Positions 16,099 to 25,939 of a stretch of 64,000 nucleotides of DNA are shown here, piece after piece. The stretch lies in NCBI GenBank assembly GCA_021296215.1, contig JAGWBA010000002.1, forward strand, positions 1-64,000. Reading direction: 5' to 3'. Below the pieces are notes generated by a model that was not told where the DNA came from, searched no databases, and was given only the letters and a program-made list of their open reading frames with translations. The first letter of the stretch is position 1. Every line of letters starts with the position of its first letter. This DNA comes from Flavobacteriales bacterium (GTDB taxonomy: Bacteria; Bacteroidota; Bacteroidia; Flavobacteriales; ECT2AJA-044). The position numbers and the translations under genes are program-made.

Positions 16099-19000
16099 TT
16101 CACCGGTTCAACGGCTTCCACGGGCTTGAAGTTCACTCCACTCGCCCATTCGAAGACGGGTTTCCATTCGGCATTCAACCAATCATTGAAATCGTCCCGC
16201 GTTTTTCCAACGTGGTTCTCAGCTCTCCGTATGGCTTTATAAGCCGCAGCATCCGGTCTTCCTTGGGTGGTTTCAATAAGCCCCCAAGCGTCGTACATGA
16301 TATCTTCGAGATCTTCCGGCGGATCCACAGATTCTTCGCGATCGTCTTCGTATTGAACCCATTGTTGCATAAAATTTAAACTGTCCTTCGCTGAATTCAA
16401 GCTCGTTTTCAAACTATCCAGTTCGTCGCTGAGTGCAGTGTCTTTATTCGCGCTGATCTCATCTTCAAAGTGCCCAATGAGCTTTTCGACATCAGTCATT
16501 CGATCGTTGAGCTCAACCAACACACCGAACAGATCAAGGTATTCATCAACTACTTCTGCGTGTACCGTGTAGTCTTCCATGGAATAACTCAATCGAGGGT
16601 CCGCCTCAACGGTAATTCTCGCCGAATCGGTCCAGTCGTCATAACCAACAACGAGCACGTAATCGCCGGGCAATACCTGCGAGGTACCCGGTTCATTGGG
16701 TTTCGTGGGCTTCGGCCTTCTCAAAGAGCGAACACCTTTTCGATCCCCGAACCAATAGTCTCTATTGAACCCGAATTCCCCGGGCGTCCAGTACAGAGTG
16801 CGAACCTGCTCGGAATTATCATTAAAGATCCTAACTGTCACCGTATCCGGTTTATCAACAGTATCGTTAAGTATGTAAGATATCCGCCCTAATTCATAGC
16901 GATTCTGTCCCATGTAATGCGCATCCGCCGCGAATCGCGTGCCTGCTGCCTCAAGAAATTCCGCGTGGTAGAATGTCGGTGCGTCGAATACCCGTAGCGA
17001 GGTCTCTAACAACTCTTCTCCTTAGGAAGCTAACGCCCTCAACGGGCGGATGTCATCAACCACGTACGCTGCACGTCCAAAGGTGCCAAGTACCAAGTCC
17101 CCTTCCCGCTCCTGCAGTGTAATGTCAGCCACTTGAACATTTGGAATGTCGTGTGTCCAATGGTGCCATTTCTTTCCACTATTCAAACTGAAATACAATC
17201 CGTTTTCGGACCCCAACCACATAAGCTTCGGTTCAACAGGATCTTGATAAAAACTCATAACGTACCCGCCTTATTAACTTCGAGATCGACCATGGACTTC
17301 CAGGACTTCCCATAATTCGTGGTCACGTACAGGTACGGCTTCCAATCGTTCCGACGATAATCGTTAACCACCAAGTAGGCGGTTCCAGGGTCGTAGCGAC
17401 TCGCTTTTATTTGAGGCATCCAGGCTCCTTCTTTTAGTCCGGGAATATTGCTTTCAACTGACCTCCAAGATTCTCCTCCATCCTGAGTAATATGAACCCT
17501 GCCATCATCGGTTGAAACCCAGATCAAATCCTTCTTCAAAGTACTGGGCTCTATGGCCAAGATGCAAGTGTGGTTCTCAGCTCCCGTAACATCGTAGGTC
17601 AAGCCACCGCTTTCACCGTACTTCTGTTTTTCGGGGTCGTTGGAGGTTAAATCTGGCGAAATGACTTCCCAATTCGCACCTTTCGAAGTGCTTTTATGAA
17701 CGAATTGACTCCCGAAATAAACCGTTGATGGTTCAAAAGGGTCAACGGCTATTGCCGCATTCCAATGAAATCGCAATTGAATGGAGTTGTCATCCGTCGG
17801 GCGGATACTCCGTGTTTCTCCTGACTCAGTATCGACATGACCCACGTAGCCCTCCTGACTCATGGCGTATACATACCGGTTATCGGTTGGTTCAGGCACA
17901 ACATCGAATCCATCACCGAAATACAGCTCTTGCCAATAAGCATTTCTGATCCCTCCCGATTTCCAGACATAGGCAGGCCCTTTCCACGATCCGTTATCCT
18001 GCATGCCGCCATATACGTTATATGGAACATCCTTATCGACGTTGATGTGATAATATTGGGCCAAAGGAAGATTTTCAACGAATCGCCATGAGTTACCACC
18101 ATCTCGTGTAATGGCCATACCTCCATCATTTCCATTGATCATGAATTTCGGGTCGTCGGGGTGAATGTACCAGGCGGGATGATCGGGATGTACACCTGCT
18201 CCCCGGTAAGGGAGTATCACATCAAAGTTCTTACCGCTGTCTTCCGATTTCGTGACTACGCTGTACAAATTGAAAATCCTGTTCTCGTTGGAGGGATCCA
18301 CGTACAGGTCGGCATAGTAGAAGGGCCTATTTCCGATGTTCTTTTCGCTGACCAGCCTCCGGGTAAACCCCCCGTCATTGCTCCTGTACAGGCCGTTCGT
18401 TTCTGCCTCGACCAAGGCGTATACCACCTGTGGCTTTCCGGGAGCGATCGCCAGTCCGATACGACCAAGCTCACCTTTCGGTAGTCCGTTTTCATTGGTC
18501 CGTTCCTCCCAAGTTTTTCCGCCGTCGTAGGTCACGTGCAGACCACTGCCGGCTCCACCCGATTTGAAGAACCACGGCCATCTCTTGAATTGCCACAATG
18601 CGACGACTAGTTTATTGGGGTTCGTTGGGTCCATGACCATGTCGGCGACGCCGGTTGAATCATTCACATATAAGATTCGATCCCATGACTCGCCTCCGTC
18701 GATGGTTTTATATATCCCGCGTTCATTCGACTCACCCCATGCCCGGCCCTGCACACCGACATATACCACATCTTCATTTCGCGGGTCAATAATAATCCGG
18801 TGGATATTCCTCGCATTGGGCAGTCCCATGAATTGCCAGTTTTTTCCGCCATCCATGGATTTAAAGAGTCCTCGGCCGGAGCTTTGTGAATTTCTGGGAT
18901 TTCCTTCACCGGTTCCTACCCATACGACTTCTTGATTCGAGGGCGCTATCGCTACTGCCCCAATACTCAAGGATGCTTGATCGTCGAAGATCGGATTCCG

Positions 19001-19216
19001 GTCTACTCCTCCACTGGTCGATTTCCAGAGTCCGCCCGAGGCAGTTCCTATATAGATCGTACTCGGGTCGTTACGAACGACATCAATAGTCGTAACACGA
19101 CCGCTCATACCGGGCGGACCTATACTCCGGACGCTCATGTTTTCGAGTTGATCCGTCAGTGACGTATCCTTCGATTGCGCACAAAGTAGCATTCCGCCCG
19201 CGAGGGCGATACTCAA
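16095..19216 (-). pseudogene. Second VPS10/Asp-box protein, frameshift plus nonsense codon
   Basis: Related to the intact 7.4-10.5 kb protein. The first piece (17255-19216, 653 codons) has signal-like SIALAGGMLLCAQ and Asp-box repeats (SMDGGKNW, TIDGGESW, TYDGGKTW, TRDGGNSW). It ends at a G3 tract near 17,266, where one more G would restore AGYVMSFYQDPVEP. The frame then runs to ALAS and meets TAA at 17022-17024. The same frame continues directly as GEELLETSLRVFDAPTFYHA to 16095, so this second break is a true in-frame stop, not an indel. The annotated start is TTG 19216; no ATG is available upstream, so the start is uncertain. Loss of the C-terminal 310 residues is likely. Confidence 0.8.
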
Positions 19217-19240
19217 TAAAATATGTTTCGTACTAAACGT

Positions 19241-21154
19241 TTAATTCTTGTCGGCGATCTTGAACTCCGTACGTCGGTTTAGAGCGCGACCATCGGGGTT
19301 GTCAGAGCCATCTTCCTTGCGGTTCGGAGCAACGGGCATGGATTCTCCATATCCCATAGCTTCGAGTCGCTCAAGACTGATGCCATTGGCGATCAGGTAA
19401 TCGACCACGGCTTGCGCACGTCGCTGTGACAACTTTTGGTTGTACGCGTCGGTACCGATGGCATCGGTATGACCACCGATCTCGATCCGAATGGCCGGAT
19501 AGGCATTCAAAATGTTGATCAAGCTATCGAGTGTTATGTTCGACTCTGGACGAAGTGTCGCCTTATCGAAGTCAAAGTACACATTGGCTAGTTTGAACGC
19601 CCATGGATAGATCAAAAGGTCGTCGTTCGTTAAGGTCGTGGTTGCTTCATAATCCGAAACATCACCAGATCGAACACTCGTACTATCGGCACTGAAGAAT
19701 GGTTTACTTGAATAGACGAGGTAGGATTGATTTAATCCAACTTCGAATTCATAATGCCCTTCTTCGTCGGTGTACATCGATTGAAGCGTATCTCCGGATA
19801 TACTGTCCACCAGGAAGACTTCCGCGCTATCAATAGCAGCGAGTGTATTCTTTTCCAGCATCTTACCGTCTACGAATAAATGGAATCGCTCGTACTCGAA
19901 TAATTCCAGGCAGCATCCCGCCTCACGATCGGTAGAGAGGTAGAAATGATCTTCATGGTGACCCTTGGTAAAGTAGGCGTCGTCTGCCGTTGAGTTGATT
20001 GGAAAACCGAGGTTTTGAACATCTGATCCTTGGAGATTTGCAATGAAAATATCGAGACCTCCATAGCCCGGATGACCGTCTGATGAGAAGTAGAGCTTAG
20101 CATCGGATACATAGGGAGTCACTTCGTCTTTAGAGGTGTTGATGCTACCTCCTACCGATTGAGGTGCTCCTGAAGTGCTTCCGTCATCGCTCAACGATAC
20201 CTTGTATATATCCATTCCACCAGCTCCGCCCGCTCTATCCGAAGCAAAGTACAACGTGCTTCCATCTGATGTTACGAATGGGTATAGATCGCGGGATTCT
20301 TCGGTTGTAATTCCTTCAAGAATGGTTATTTCCTCATCATCGACGTTCATGAAGGCTATTTTATATAGCTTTTTGTCGTCGAGCGTAGACCACGTATTGA
20401 AGTAGTAGCGTTTTTTGGCGTTGGAATAAGAAACACCGGCATATTGCTGTTTTTCTTTTTCATCGCTCAACACGGCTACCGCACCGGAGTCTGATGTCGT
20501 TTGTATGGTTTGGAGGTAAACATTGAACTTTTTGCTCAAATCTCGAGTCGTGGTGAACATAAATTGACCGTCATCGAGCATTGTGGCACCGTAATTTGAA
20601 GATCCGCCTTCGTTCACTCCGGGTTCACTCACCTTACTGATCTTGACGAATTCAGGGTGTTCTTTTCCTTCGATGGCCAGTTCTACACTTGCCAATTGAA
20701 ATTCAGCATCGGCAGAGCTCGAGAAGGAAGAATCCTCCAACACCCTTTCGAACTGCGTCTTGGCCGAGTCTAGTGATTCTTGTGCTCTGAGGCATACGCC
20801 GTAGCAGAATCTGTTCTCAGGAGTGTCACCTCCGTCCAATTCAAAGGCCATCTCGTAATATGCGGCCGCGTTATTGTAATCGAAATGAAAGCGGTACGAT
20901 GTCGCTGCTTGATTAGTCGCGTACAGCTTTTGAACCTTGCTGAGCTTCCCTCCTAAGGCGATGGTATTCTGATAGGGGTATCGAACAGGTAATAATGACT
21001 TGTCACCAGTAGCCGCTGCAGAATAGAATTGGGCGGCAATATCATAGTCTTTGTCTTCAAAGGCGTCATCTCCGTAATCGATATAGGCCGACTGACCCAT
21101 AGACGTCATGCCCACCGCGAAAACGAGAATCGTAAAGAGTATAACTTTTTTCAT
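19241..21154 (-). CDS. PorE-like OmpA-family protein of the T9SS
   Basis: 638 residues from ATG 21154 (MKKVILFTILVFAVGMTSMG signal; in-frame upstream codons are outside it). The order of domains is TPR-like helices to about residue 150, WD40/PD40-type propeller repeats (DLYPFVTSDGSTLYFASDRA), a carboxypeptidase-regulatory-like sandwich near 430-500, and a C-terminal OmpA peptidoglycan-binding domain (VYFDFDKATL, GHTDAIGTDAYNQKLSQRRA). That is the layout of PorE, which links the T9SS to the cell wall. It sits 9 bp after the PorP/SprF gene, matching the class B adhesin-SprF-PorE series seen in flavobacteria. Confidence 0.88.
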   Translation of the reverse strand: MKKVILFTILVFAVGMTSMGQSAYIDYGDDAFEDKDYDIAAQFYSAAATGDKSLLPVRYPYQNTIALGGKLSKVQKLYATNQAATSYRFHFDYNNAAAYYEMAFELDGGDTPENRFCYGVCLRAQESLDSAKTQFERVLEDSSFSSSADAEFQLASVELAIEGKEHPEFVKISKVSEPGVNEGGSSNYGATMLDDGQFMFTTTRDLSKKFNVYLQTIQTTSDSGAVAVLSDEKEKQQYAGVSYSNAKKRYYFNTWSTLDDKKLYKIAFMNVDDEEITILEGITTEESRDLYPFVTSDGSTLYFASDRAGGAGGMDIYKVSLSDDGSTSGAPQSVGGSINTSKDEVTPYVSDAKLYFSSDGHPGYGGLDIFIANLQGSDVQNLGFPINSTADDAYFTKGHHEDHFYLSTDREAGCCLELFEYERFHLFVDGKMLEKNTLAAIDSAEVFLVDSISGDTLQSMYTDEEGHYEFEVGLNQSYLVYSSKPFFSADSTSVRSGDVSDYEATTTLTNDDLLIYPWAFKLANVYFDFDKATLRPESNITLDSLINILNAYPAIRIEIGGHTDAIGTDAYNQKLSQRRAQAVVDYLIANGISLERLEAMGYGESMPVAPNRKEDGSDNPDGRALNRRTEFKIADKN

Positions 21155-21162
21155 AGGACAGA

Positions 21163-22143
21163 TTATAATCGTGGGCAAACAGGTTTAGCATCGATCTCAG
21201 AGCCCGGAAGAATGTAGGTGATCGTAAGCTCGAATGATCGTTTGTTTTTATTGATGTCATTGATATCACCAACAGCCAAGTCGTAGCTCGCTCCAACAGA
21301 GAAACTCTTCCAATCAAATCCGATGTATGGAATAATGGACTCGTCCAAACGGTGCGCAAGTCCTGCGGCTAAAGCAAAATCAGGAGTAAACGCAAAGTGA
21401 CCATTTACACCGACCATGTTACTGTTGGCCGGACCTTGGTACAACACTTGAACATGAGGATTCAAGCTAAATCGCTCACCCAACTGAAATCGAGCCCCAA
21501 AATGGGTATAGATCTTCAAGGGCAATCTATCTTCCGCCGTACCGAGGGAAGCGTCGGGTTGTAGGTAGTTGAGCACTGCTACACCGGCAAATGGCGCGAT
21601 CTTTTGGCCGGGCTTACCCATAAACCAAAGTGCACCTAGGTGCATGTTCAGTACAGTGTTGGAATTATCGTCGAGATTTTCCCCAGCGGAATTCCCAGGA
21701 TCGAATCCGGTTCCCGGAATATACTGAGAGCCGAAAGTTGCTTCTGTTAGGTCGATTTGGTGGCTCATGATGCCAATTTGGGCTCCACCAACCAGGTGGT
21801 GCCCTCCTTCGTTCTCTCCGATTATGTCATAACTCACTCCGGCCATGGCGTCTAATCGCTCATAACCTACAACTCCGGCCGTTTGCCGCACCAAATGTCC
21901 GCTGAGCCCCCACTTGCTCCCTAATCTGCCATCGACTCCTAATCCAAAGGTTTCGTAAGCATCGGGGATTTGAGACCATTGATCGCGGTAGACAGCACCG
22001 ACTCGTAGCCGACCGGCAAACTGACCAGCTAGTGCCGGATTAGTGATCAAGGGAGTATTGTAATACTGAGAAAAATGCGGATCCTGAGCCGATACCCGCA
22101 GTGCAAGACCCAGAATGGTAAGTACGAGTAAAGATCTTTTCAT
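21163..22143 (-). CDS. PorP/SprF family T9SS membrane protein
   Basis: 326 residues with signal MKRSLLVLTILGLALRVSA followed by the family hallmark DPHFSQYYNTPLITNPALAG. The rest is an outer-membrane beta-barrel (YRDQWSQIPDAYETFGLG, GGHHLVGGAQIGIMSHQI). SprF-type proteins are needed to secrete or anchor class B T9SS substrates such as SprB. The gene follows the class B sorting-domain protein by 10 bp, so the encoded pair probably works together. Confidence 0.92.
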   Translation of the reverse strand: MKRSLLVLTILGLALRVSAQDPHFSQYYNTPLITNPALAGQFAGRLRVGAVYRDQWSQIPDAYETFGLGVDGRLGSKWGLSGHLVRQTAGVVGYERLDAMAGVSYDIIGENEGGHHLVGGAQIGIMSHQIDLTEATFGSQYIPGTGFDPGNSAGENLDDNSNTVLNMHLGALWFMGKPGQKIAPFAGVAVLNYLQPDASLGTAEDRLPLKIYTHFGARFQLGERFSLNPHVQVLYQGPANSNMVGVNGHFAFTPDFALAAGLAHRLDESIIPYIGFDWKSFSVGASYDLAVGDINDINKNKRSFELTITYILPGSEIDAKPVCPRL

Positions 22144-22153
22144 GGGTTCGGTT

Positions 22154-24019
22154 TTAGCGGATCAGTGTAACGGTTCCTTGCTCCTGATAAACATTTTCCA
22201 GAGCATCGGTCAATGAAGCCTGGAATATATATACCCCGCCGGGTTGTTGCACTCCTTTCCAGGTTCCATCCCAACCTTCGCTGATGTCGGAGGTTCGGAA
22301 TACTTCATCACCATACTGATTGAAAATGATGAATTCTTGTAGCTCAACATATTCACCGTAGACATAAAGAACATCATTGTTGTTATCACCGTTCGGGGTA
22401 AAACTATTTGGCATAAATATTTCGGGTACTTCGAAAACCTCAACAACGGCATATAAGGAGAAGGTCGCAGTACATCCGTCTGAGGTCGTCACTGTCAAGG
22501 TCACATTATAAAATCCCGCGTTTGAGTAGGTGTGCATGGCGTTCTCGGTTGAAGCGCCCGATCCATCTCCAAAATCCCAGGTCCAGGATACGACGTTTCC
22601 ACTGCTGTTCGCTTCAAAAAGGTACGTATCGACCGAGCTTCCGGGATATGCACTATCCTGAGCCGTAGCCGTTGGTGACGCGCTAGGCAAATCGTAGACA
22701 TTTACCGTAGTGCTGACGGTAGTGCTGTCGCATTCCGGGTAGAGATAATTAAAGATGGTAAAACTAATAGTACTGTCAGAGCTAGGTGTAAACGTAAAAC
22801 TGCTCTTGTTCATCACTTGTCCGTTTACTATAACTCGGTGGATACTTGGGAAATATCCACTCAAAACAACCGTGACATGACCACCAGAGCACACGTCATA
22901 TGTAGGGGGCACAGAAATATTCAAAGGACCACAATCGATGGTCGCGCATGTCTTGTCTCCAGATTCCTTTCCGGGAGGACATCCATTGGTTCCGTCCAAG
23001 GCTCTTACCCTGAGCATTTGCTGCGTGTTTTGAGCCAAGCCGCTCACTATATGGCTTGTGGGCGGAGTATTGGCCGCAATCCATGTTGCTCCCCCATCGA
23101 GACTCACCTCATAACCAGTTGCACCTGCAACCGGGTCCCATGTAAAGGTGACCGAGTTCGGTGAAAGGTCCGCACATATATGGTTGTTGGGAGACAGTAA
23201 TTGTTGATAAACGGTTATATCCACCGGAACACGACCTTCGTCATCACAGGCTATGCTATTCAATTCGATGTCTGCGTACACCACCATTGATGTTTGAGGG
23301 TTAAACGTTACGCTTGACCCTATACCGATCAACGTTCCACCCACTGAATCGGTCCACCACTGCACCTCGAAGCCGGGGACATTACTAGAGCCTGTTAAAG
23401 TAACTGACTGATTGTAACAAACCGAAAAGCTCGTGGTATTCACCGTGGGCGTTATGACACCATCTACGTTGATCACGACCACTTCCGCTCGGATGGGGTT
23501 CACACAGTTTCCAATACTGGTTTGCGCAAAAAAACTGGTCGCCCCAAGGGGAATAGAAGGCAATGTATACGTCATCCCTGAAGCGAGTAAATTACCCCCA
23601 GAAGCAGCGTCGTACCAAGTAATCTGTCCTACGTTGTGCTTGATGGTGGCACTCATGGCCACTACATCACCAGAACATGCATAAATGGTGTCCATCGAGG
23701 CTCCTACTGTTGGTACGTTTGCCACTGTGGTCTGAACGGAAGTACGCGCACTGGCGATTCCATTCAATTCTGCCTGAACGTAAAACACCGTTCCTACGCT
23801 CAATGGCGCAGTAACGAATGTCGCTCCGGTACTTAGTTGATTCCCAGCCGTAGGTGCATCCCACCAACTAAAGGTGACGCCTACCTGCGGGCTCGCAGCA
23901 GTGAGTGTAGCGCTTGTTCCAATACAAACCGTTTGGGGAGATGCAGTTGGAGGTTGGGTTTGCGCAAAAGTAATCGCGACGATGAATATCGCCGCTAGAG
24001 AGAATAGTGCTTTTTTCAT
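22154..24019 (-). CDS. Secreted surface protein with gliding-motility class B T9SS sorting domain
   Basis: 621 residues: signal peptide MKKALFSLAAIFIVAITFA, then several Ig-like segments with repeated SxxxWWDAPTAGN/TWYDAASGGN patterns to about residue 270, a fibronectin-III-like segment (VTFTWDPVAGATGYEVSLDGG), a PKD domain near 455-525 (SWTWDFGDGSGASTENAMH) and the C-terminal class B domain (PNSFTPNGDNNNDVLYVYG to YQEQGTVTLIR). The C-terminal domain directs export through the T9SS. At 621 residues it is much smaller than SprB. A role in adhesion or gliding is inferred. Confidence 0.92.
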   Translation of the reverse strand: MKKALFSLAAIFIVAITFAQTQPPTASPQTVCIGTSATLTAASPQVGVTFSWWDAPTAGNQLSTGATFVTAPLSVGTVFYVQAELNGIASARTSVQTTVANVPTVGASMDTIYACSGDVVAMSATIKHNVGQITWYDAASGGNLLASGMTYTLPSIPLGATSFFAQTSIGNCVNPIRAEVVVINVDGVITPTVNTTSFSVCYNQSVTLTGSSNVPGFEVQWWTDSVGGTLIGIGSSVTFNPQTSMVVYADIELNSIACDDEGRVPVDITVYQQLLSPNNHICADLSPNSVTFTWDPVAGATGYEVSLDGGATWIAANTPPTSHIVSGLAQNTQQMLRVRALDGTNGCPPGKESGDKTCATIDCGPLNISVPPTYDVCSGGHVTVVLSGYFPSIHRVIVNGQVMNKSSFTFTPSSDSTISFTIFNYLYPECDSTTVSTTVNVYDLPSASPTATAQDSAYPGSSVDTYLFEANSSGNVVSWTWDFGDGSGASTENAMHTYSNAGFYNVTLTVTTSDGCTATFSLYAVVEVFEVPEIFMPNSFTPNGDNNNDVLYVYGEYVELQEFIIFNQYGDEVFRTSDISEGWDGTWKGVQQPGGVYIFQASLTDALENVYQEQGTVTLIR

Positions 24020-24045
24020 ACTCCTTCAGTTAGCAGTGCCTTATT

Positions 24046-24053
24046 CAAAGATA
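24046..24053 (-). promoter_or_regulatory. Possible promoter -7 box for the T9SS operon
   Basis: Reads TATCTTTG on the minus strand, an exact match to the Bacteroidota TAnnTTTG element, 27 bp before the start at 24019. No clear TTG at the usual distance is seen, so the call rests on one box. Confidence 0.35.
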
Positions 24054-24081
24054 GAAATCTTTCCTCAGCACCCCACAGGGT

Positions 24082-24128
24082 ATAAAAGAAAATAGGAGCT
24101 CATCCAAAAAACTAGATTAGCTCCTATT
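24082..24128 (-). terminator. Intrinsic terminator after the DUF4252 operon
   Basis: AATAGGAGCT at 24091-24100 pairs perfectly with AGCTCCTATT at 24119-24128 across an 18-base loop. On the minus strand the stem is followed by TTCTTTTAT. It lies downstream of the DUF4252 gene ending at 24297 and before the T9SS operon start. The rest of the 277-bp gap shows nothing I can assign. Confidence 0.6.
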
Positions 24129-24296
24129 CATTAGGTTTCAGCACCGTAGCGTCTGATGTTCCTCTTGAGATAACTTCAGTTCATACCACTGTCATTTCTC
24201 GAGATTAAATATACGTTTTTTCTTAAACCCTTGATGTCGAGAGGGTTCGTACTTATTAACAAGATTTGAACATCGGTTATCCACAATTGTGAAGAA

Positions 24297-24851
24297 CTAT
24301 GATCCTATTAATCCTTTTAGTTGCTCGTTCTCCATCATTGAACGGTAATCGATTTTTCGAATGAGTTGAGCGAGTTTATCGGGCTCTATTTCTCCTGTTA
24401 AACGCGCTAACATAAAAGAATCGCTTTGTTCCATAAGTGCGATCACTTCATTAAGGCGGTTCGAATTACCTTGTTTTACTTTAAGGCTAAAGCGCATTTT
24501 ACCGTCATTCATCATGAAAATGTCTTCGTAACGCTCCGGACTCAGGCAGGTGTGTAATTCAGTCAAGTACTCTTCGAATAACTCCGGAGCTTCTTCGAAC
24601 CTTTCGTATCGAAGAACTACAAGGTTATTCAGCTTATTGAGTGCTTCTGCACTCTCCGGATCAACCTCGGCATTCTCCTGGATTTGAATGATGTCTGCTG
24701 GCACCGTGAAGCTTGCGAAGCCTTCTCGATTCTCATGATCGACAATGTACCGTTGTACACTCGGATTGGTAGAACAAGCGCCAAAGGCCATGGTCGAAAC
24801 AACGACCATGGCCACTAGGCGAAAAAACTTATTGATTCGATCAGTCTTCAT
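24297..24851 (-). CDS. DUF4252 lipoprotein
   Basis: 184 residues from ATG 24851 (MKTDRINKFFRL); the signal ends with lipobox AFGAC, giving a lipoprotein. The body (QENAEVDPESAEALNKLNNLVVLRYE, SLKVKQGNSNRLNEVIALMEQSDSFMLARLTGEIEPDKL) matches the DUF4252 pattern of a two-layer domain ending in an xxGxIDxxxL type strand-helix. It overlaps the preceding DUF4252 gene by 11 bp. This pair belongs to an operon led by an ECF sigma factor, suggesting an envelope stress or sensing role that remains unproven. Confidence 0.8.
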   Translation of the reverse strand: MKTDRINKFFRLVAMVVVSTMAFGACSTNPSVQRYIVDHENREGFASFTVPADIIQIQENAEVDPESAEALNKLNNLVVLRYERFEEAPELFEEYLTELHTCLSPERYEDIFMMNDGKMRFSLKVKQGNSNRLNEVIALMEQSDSFMLARLTGEIEPDKLAQLIRKIDYRSMMENEQLKGLIGS

Positions 24852-25377
24852 CGTCATGATCTTCCAATTCCTGTAGGTTCTCAAGCCCATCGATGTTCAT
24901 TTTACTCGACATTCGAGCAAGCTGATTGAGATCGATATTACCGGTGATGGAGATCACAACGGTTTCATGATCGTCATTCACGAGCATTAAAAACTCGCTT
25001 ACCATCTTCCCTTCTTCCTGGATCAACATCAGAACGGTTTGATCCCCGTCCTTGACGACCATCAGTTCTTTGTACTGCTTGATCGGCAACGTGCTGCTCG
25101 CATCTTTGTAGAAATCCTGAGCGCGTCGAGGATGTAGTGAATCCGAATCCACGGTCAGAATCTTCATCCTTTCGATCGATGAGGCCATTTCAGTGAATTC
25201 CTTCATTTCCTCATCCGTGTCTAGATCTGCAAAAAGCTGAAACATATACTGGGTAATGTGAATGCTCGTATAGCCATCCTTTCCGGAGTACTTTTCGAAC
25301 AGTTTGTCGGAGGCGGTTTGACCGAATACCATCGGGGCCATAAATAGAGCCACCGCCACAATCATTGCTTTCTTCAT
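24841..25377 (-). CDS. DUF4252 secreted protein
   Basis: 178 residues from ATG 25377, preceded in frame by a TTG at 25386. Signal peptide MKKAMIVAVALFMAPMVFG, cleaved before QTASDKLF. The mature part (MFQLFADLDTDEEMKEFTEMASSIERMKILT, VLMLIQEEGKMVSEFLMLVNDDHETVVISITGNIDLNQL) is a typical DUF4252 domain, and an acidic tail ends LEDHDDED. Unlike its downstream paralogue it has no lipobox, so one partner should be periplasmic and the other membrane-anchored. Confidence 0.85.
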   Translation of the reverse strand: MKKAMIVAVALFMAPMVFGQTASDKLFEKYSGKDGYTSIHITQYMFQLFADLDTDEEMKEFTEMASSIERMKILTVDSDSLHPRRAQDFYKDASSTLPIKQYKELMVVKDGDQTVLMLIQEEGKMVSEFLMLVNDDHETVVISITGNIDLNQLARMSSKMNIDGLENLQELEDHDDED

Positions 25378-25411
25378 TATATTCAAGTGTTTATGTTACG
25401 TGTTAAATCAA

Positions 25412-25939
25412 TTATTTGGATAATTCTTTCTTTACCTGGTCGATCTTTTTAAGATGATCCACCTCTTCAGGAGCACTCAAGGCTTCTAAATACCTAAATG
25501 CTGATCTACTACCTTCCAAGTGATCTTCTAAAAGAGCCAAGGACTTTCTAGTTTCTTTTACTGCCTTTTCTGCGGGCTCCCAGTCATTGGCGCGCATCAT
25601 TCCCGAAGGCTGATCCTTCACGGGTTCCGTTGCCGGCCACATTACCACGCTCAACATTAGGGTCAATGAAGCGGCAATTCCTCCCATCCAATAAAGCCCT
25701 CTCCTATTCCTGATCCGTTCATCAGCTCTGATCAAATTGTTGAATTCCTTTTCGAAGTCATCCGACAACTGAACTTCAGCAGCTAATTCACTAGTCCCCA
25801 AGATGTAATCCCGTTCCGGATACCATTCTTCGGGTAGATCAGGACTTCTCATAGCCTCCCGAAGCTCCTGCTCCTCGCGAAGCGAAAGATCACCGGCGTA
25901 ATACCGTTCCAATCTTTTCGCTATATCATTCCAGTCCAT
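25412..25939 (-). CDS. Single-pass protein, probable anti-sigma factor
   Basis: 175 residues. A cytoplasmic N-terminal 80 residues (MDWNDIAKRLERYYAGDLS, LREEQELREAMRSPDLPEEW) precede one membrane segment (LYWMGGIAASLTLMLSVVMW, about 83-102) and a periplasmic helical tail. Size, topology and a 14-bp overlap with the ECF sigma gene upstream fit an anti-sigma factor. A zinc-binding HxxxCxxC motif is absent, so it would be a non-ZAS type. Function inferred from context. Confidence 0.65.
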   Translation of the reverse strand: MDWNDIAKRLERYYAGDLSLREEQELREAMRSPDLPEEWYPERDYILGTSELAAEVQLSDDFEKEFNNLIRADERIRNRRGLYWMGGIAASLTLMLSVVMWPATEPVKDQPSGMMRANDWEPAEKAVKETRKSLALLEDHLEGSRSAFRYLEALSAPEEVDHLKKIDQVKKELSK

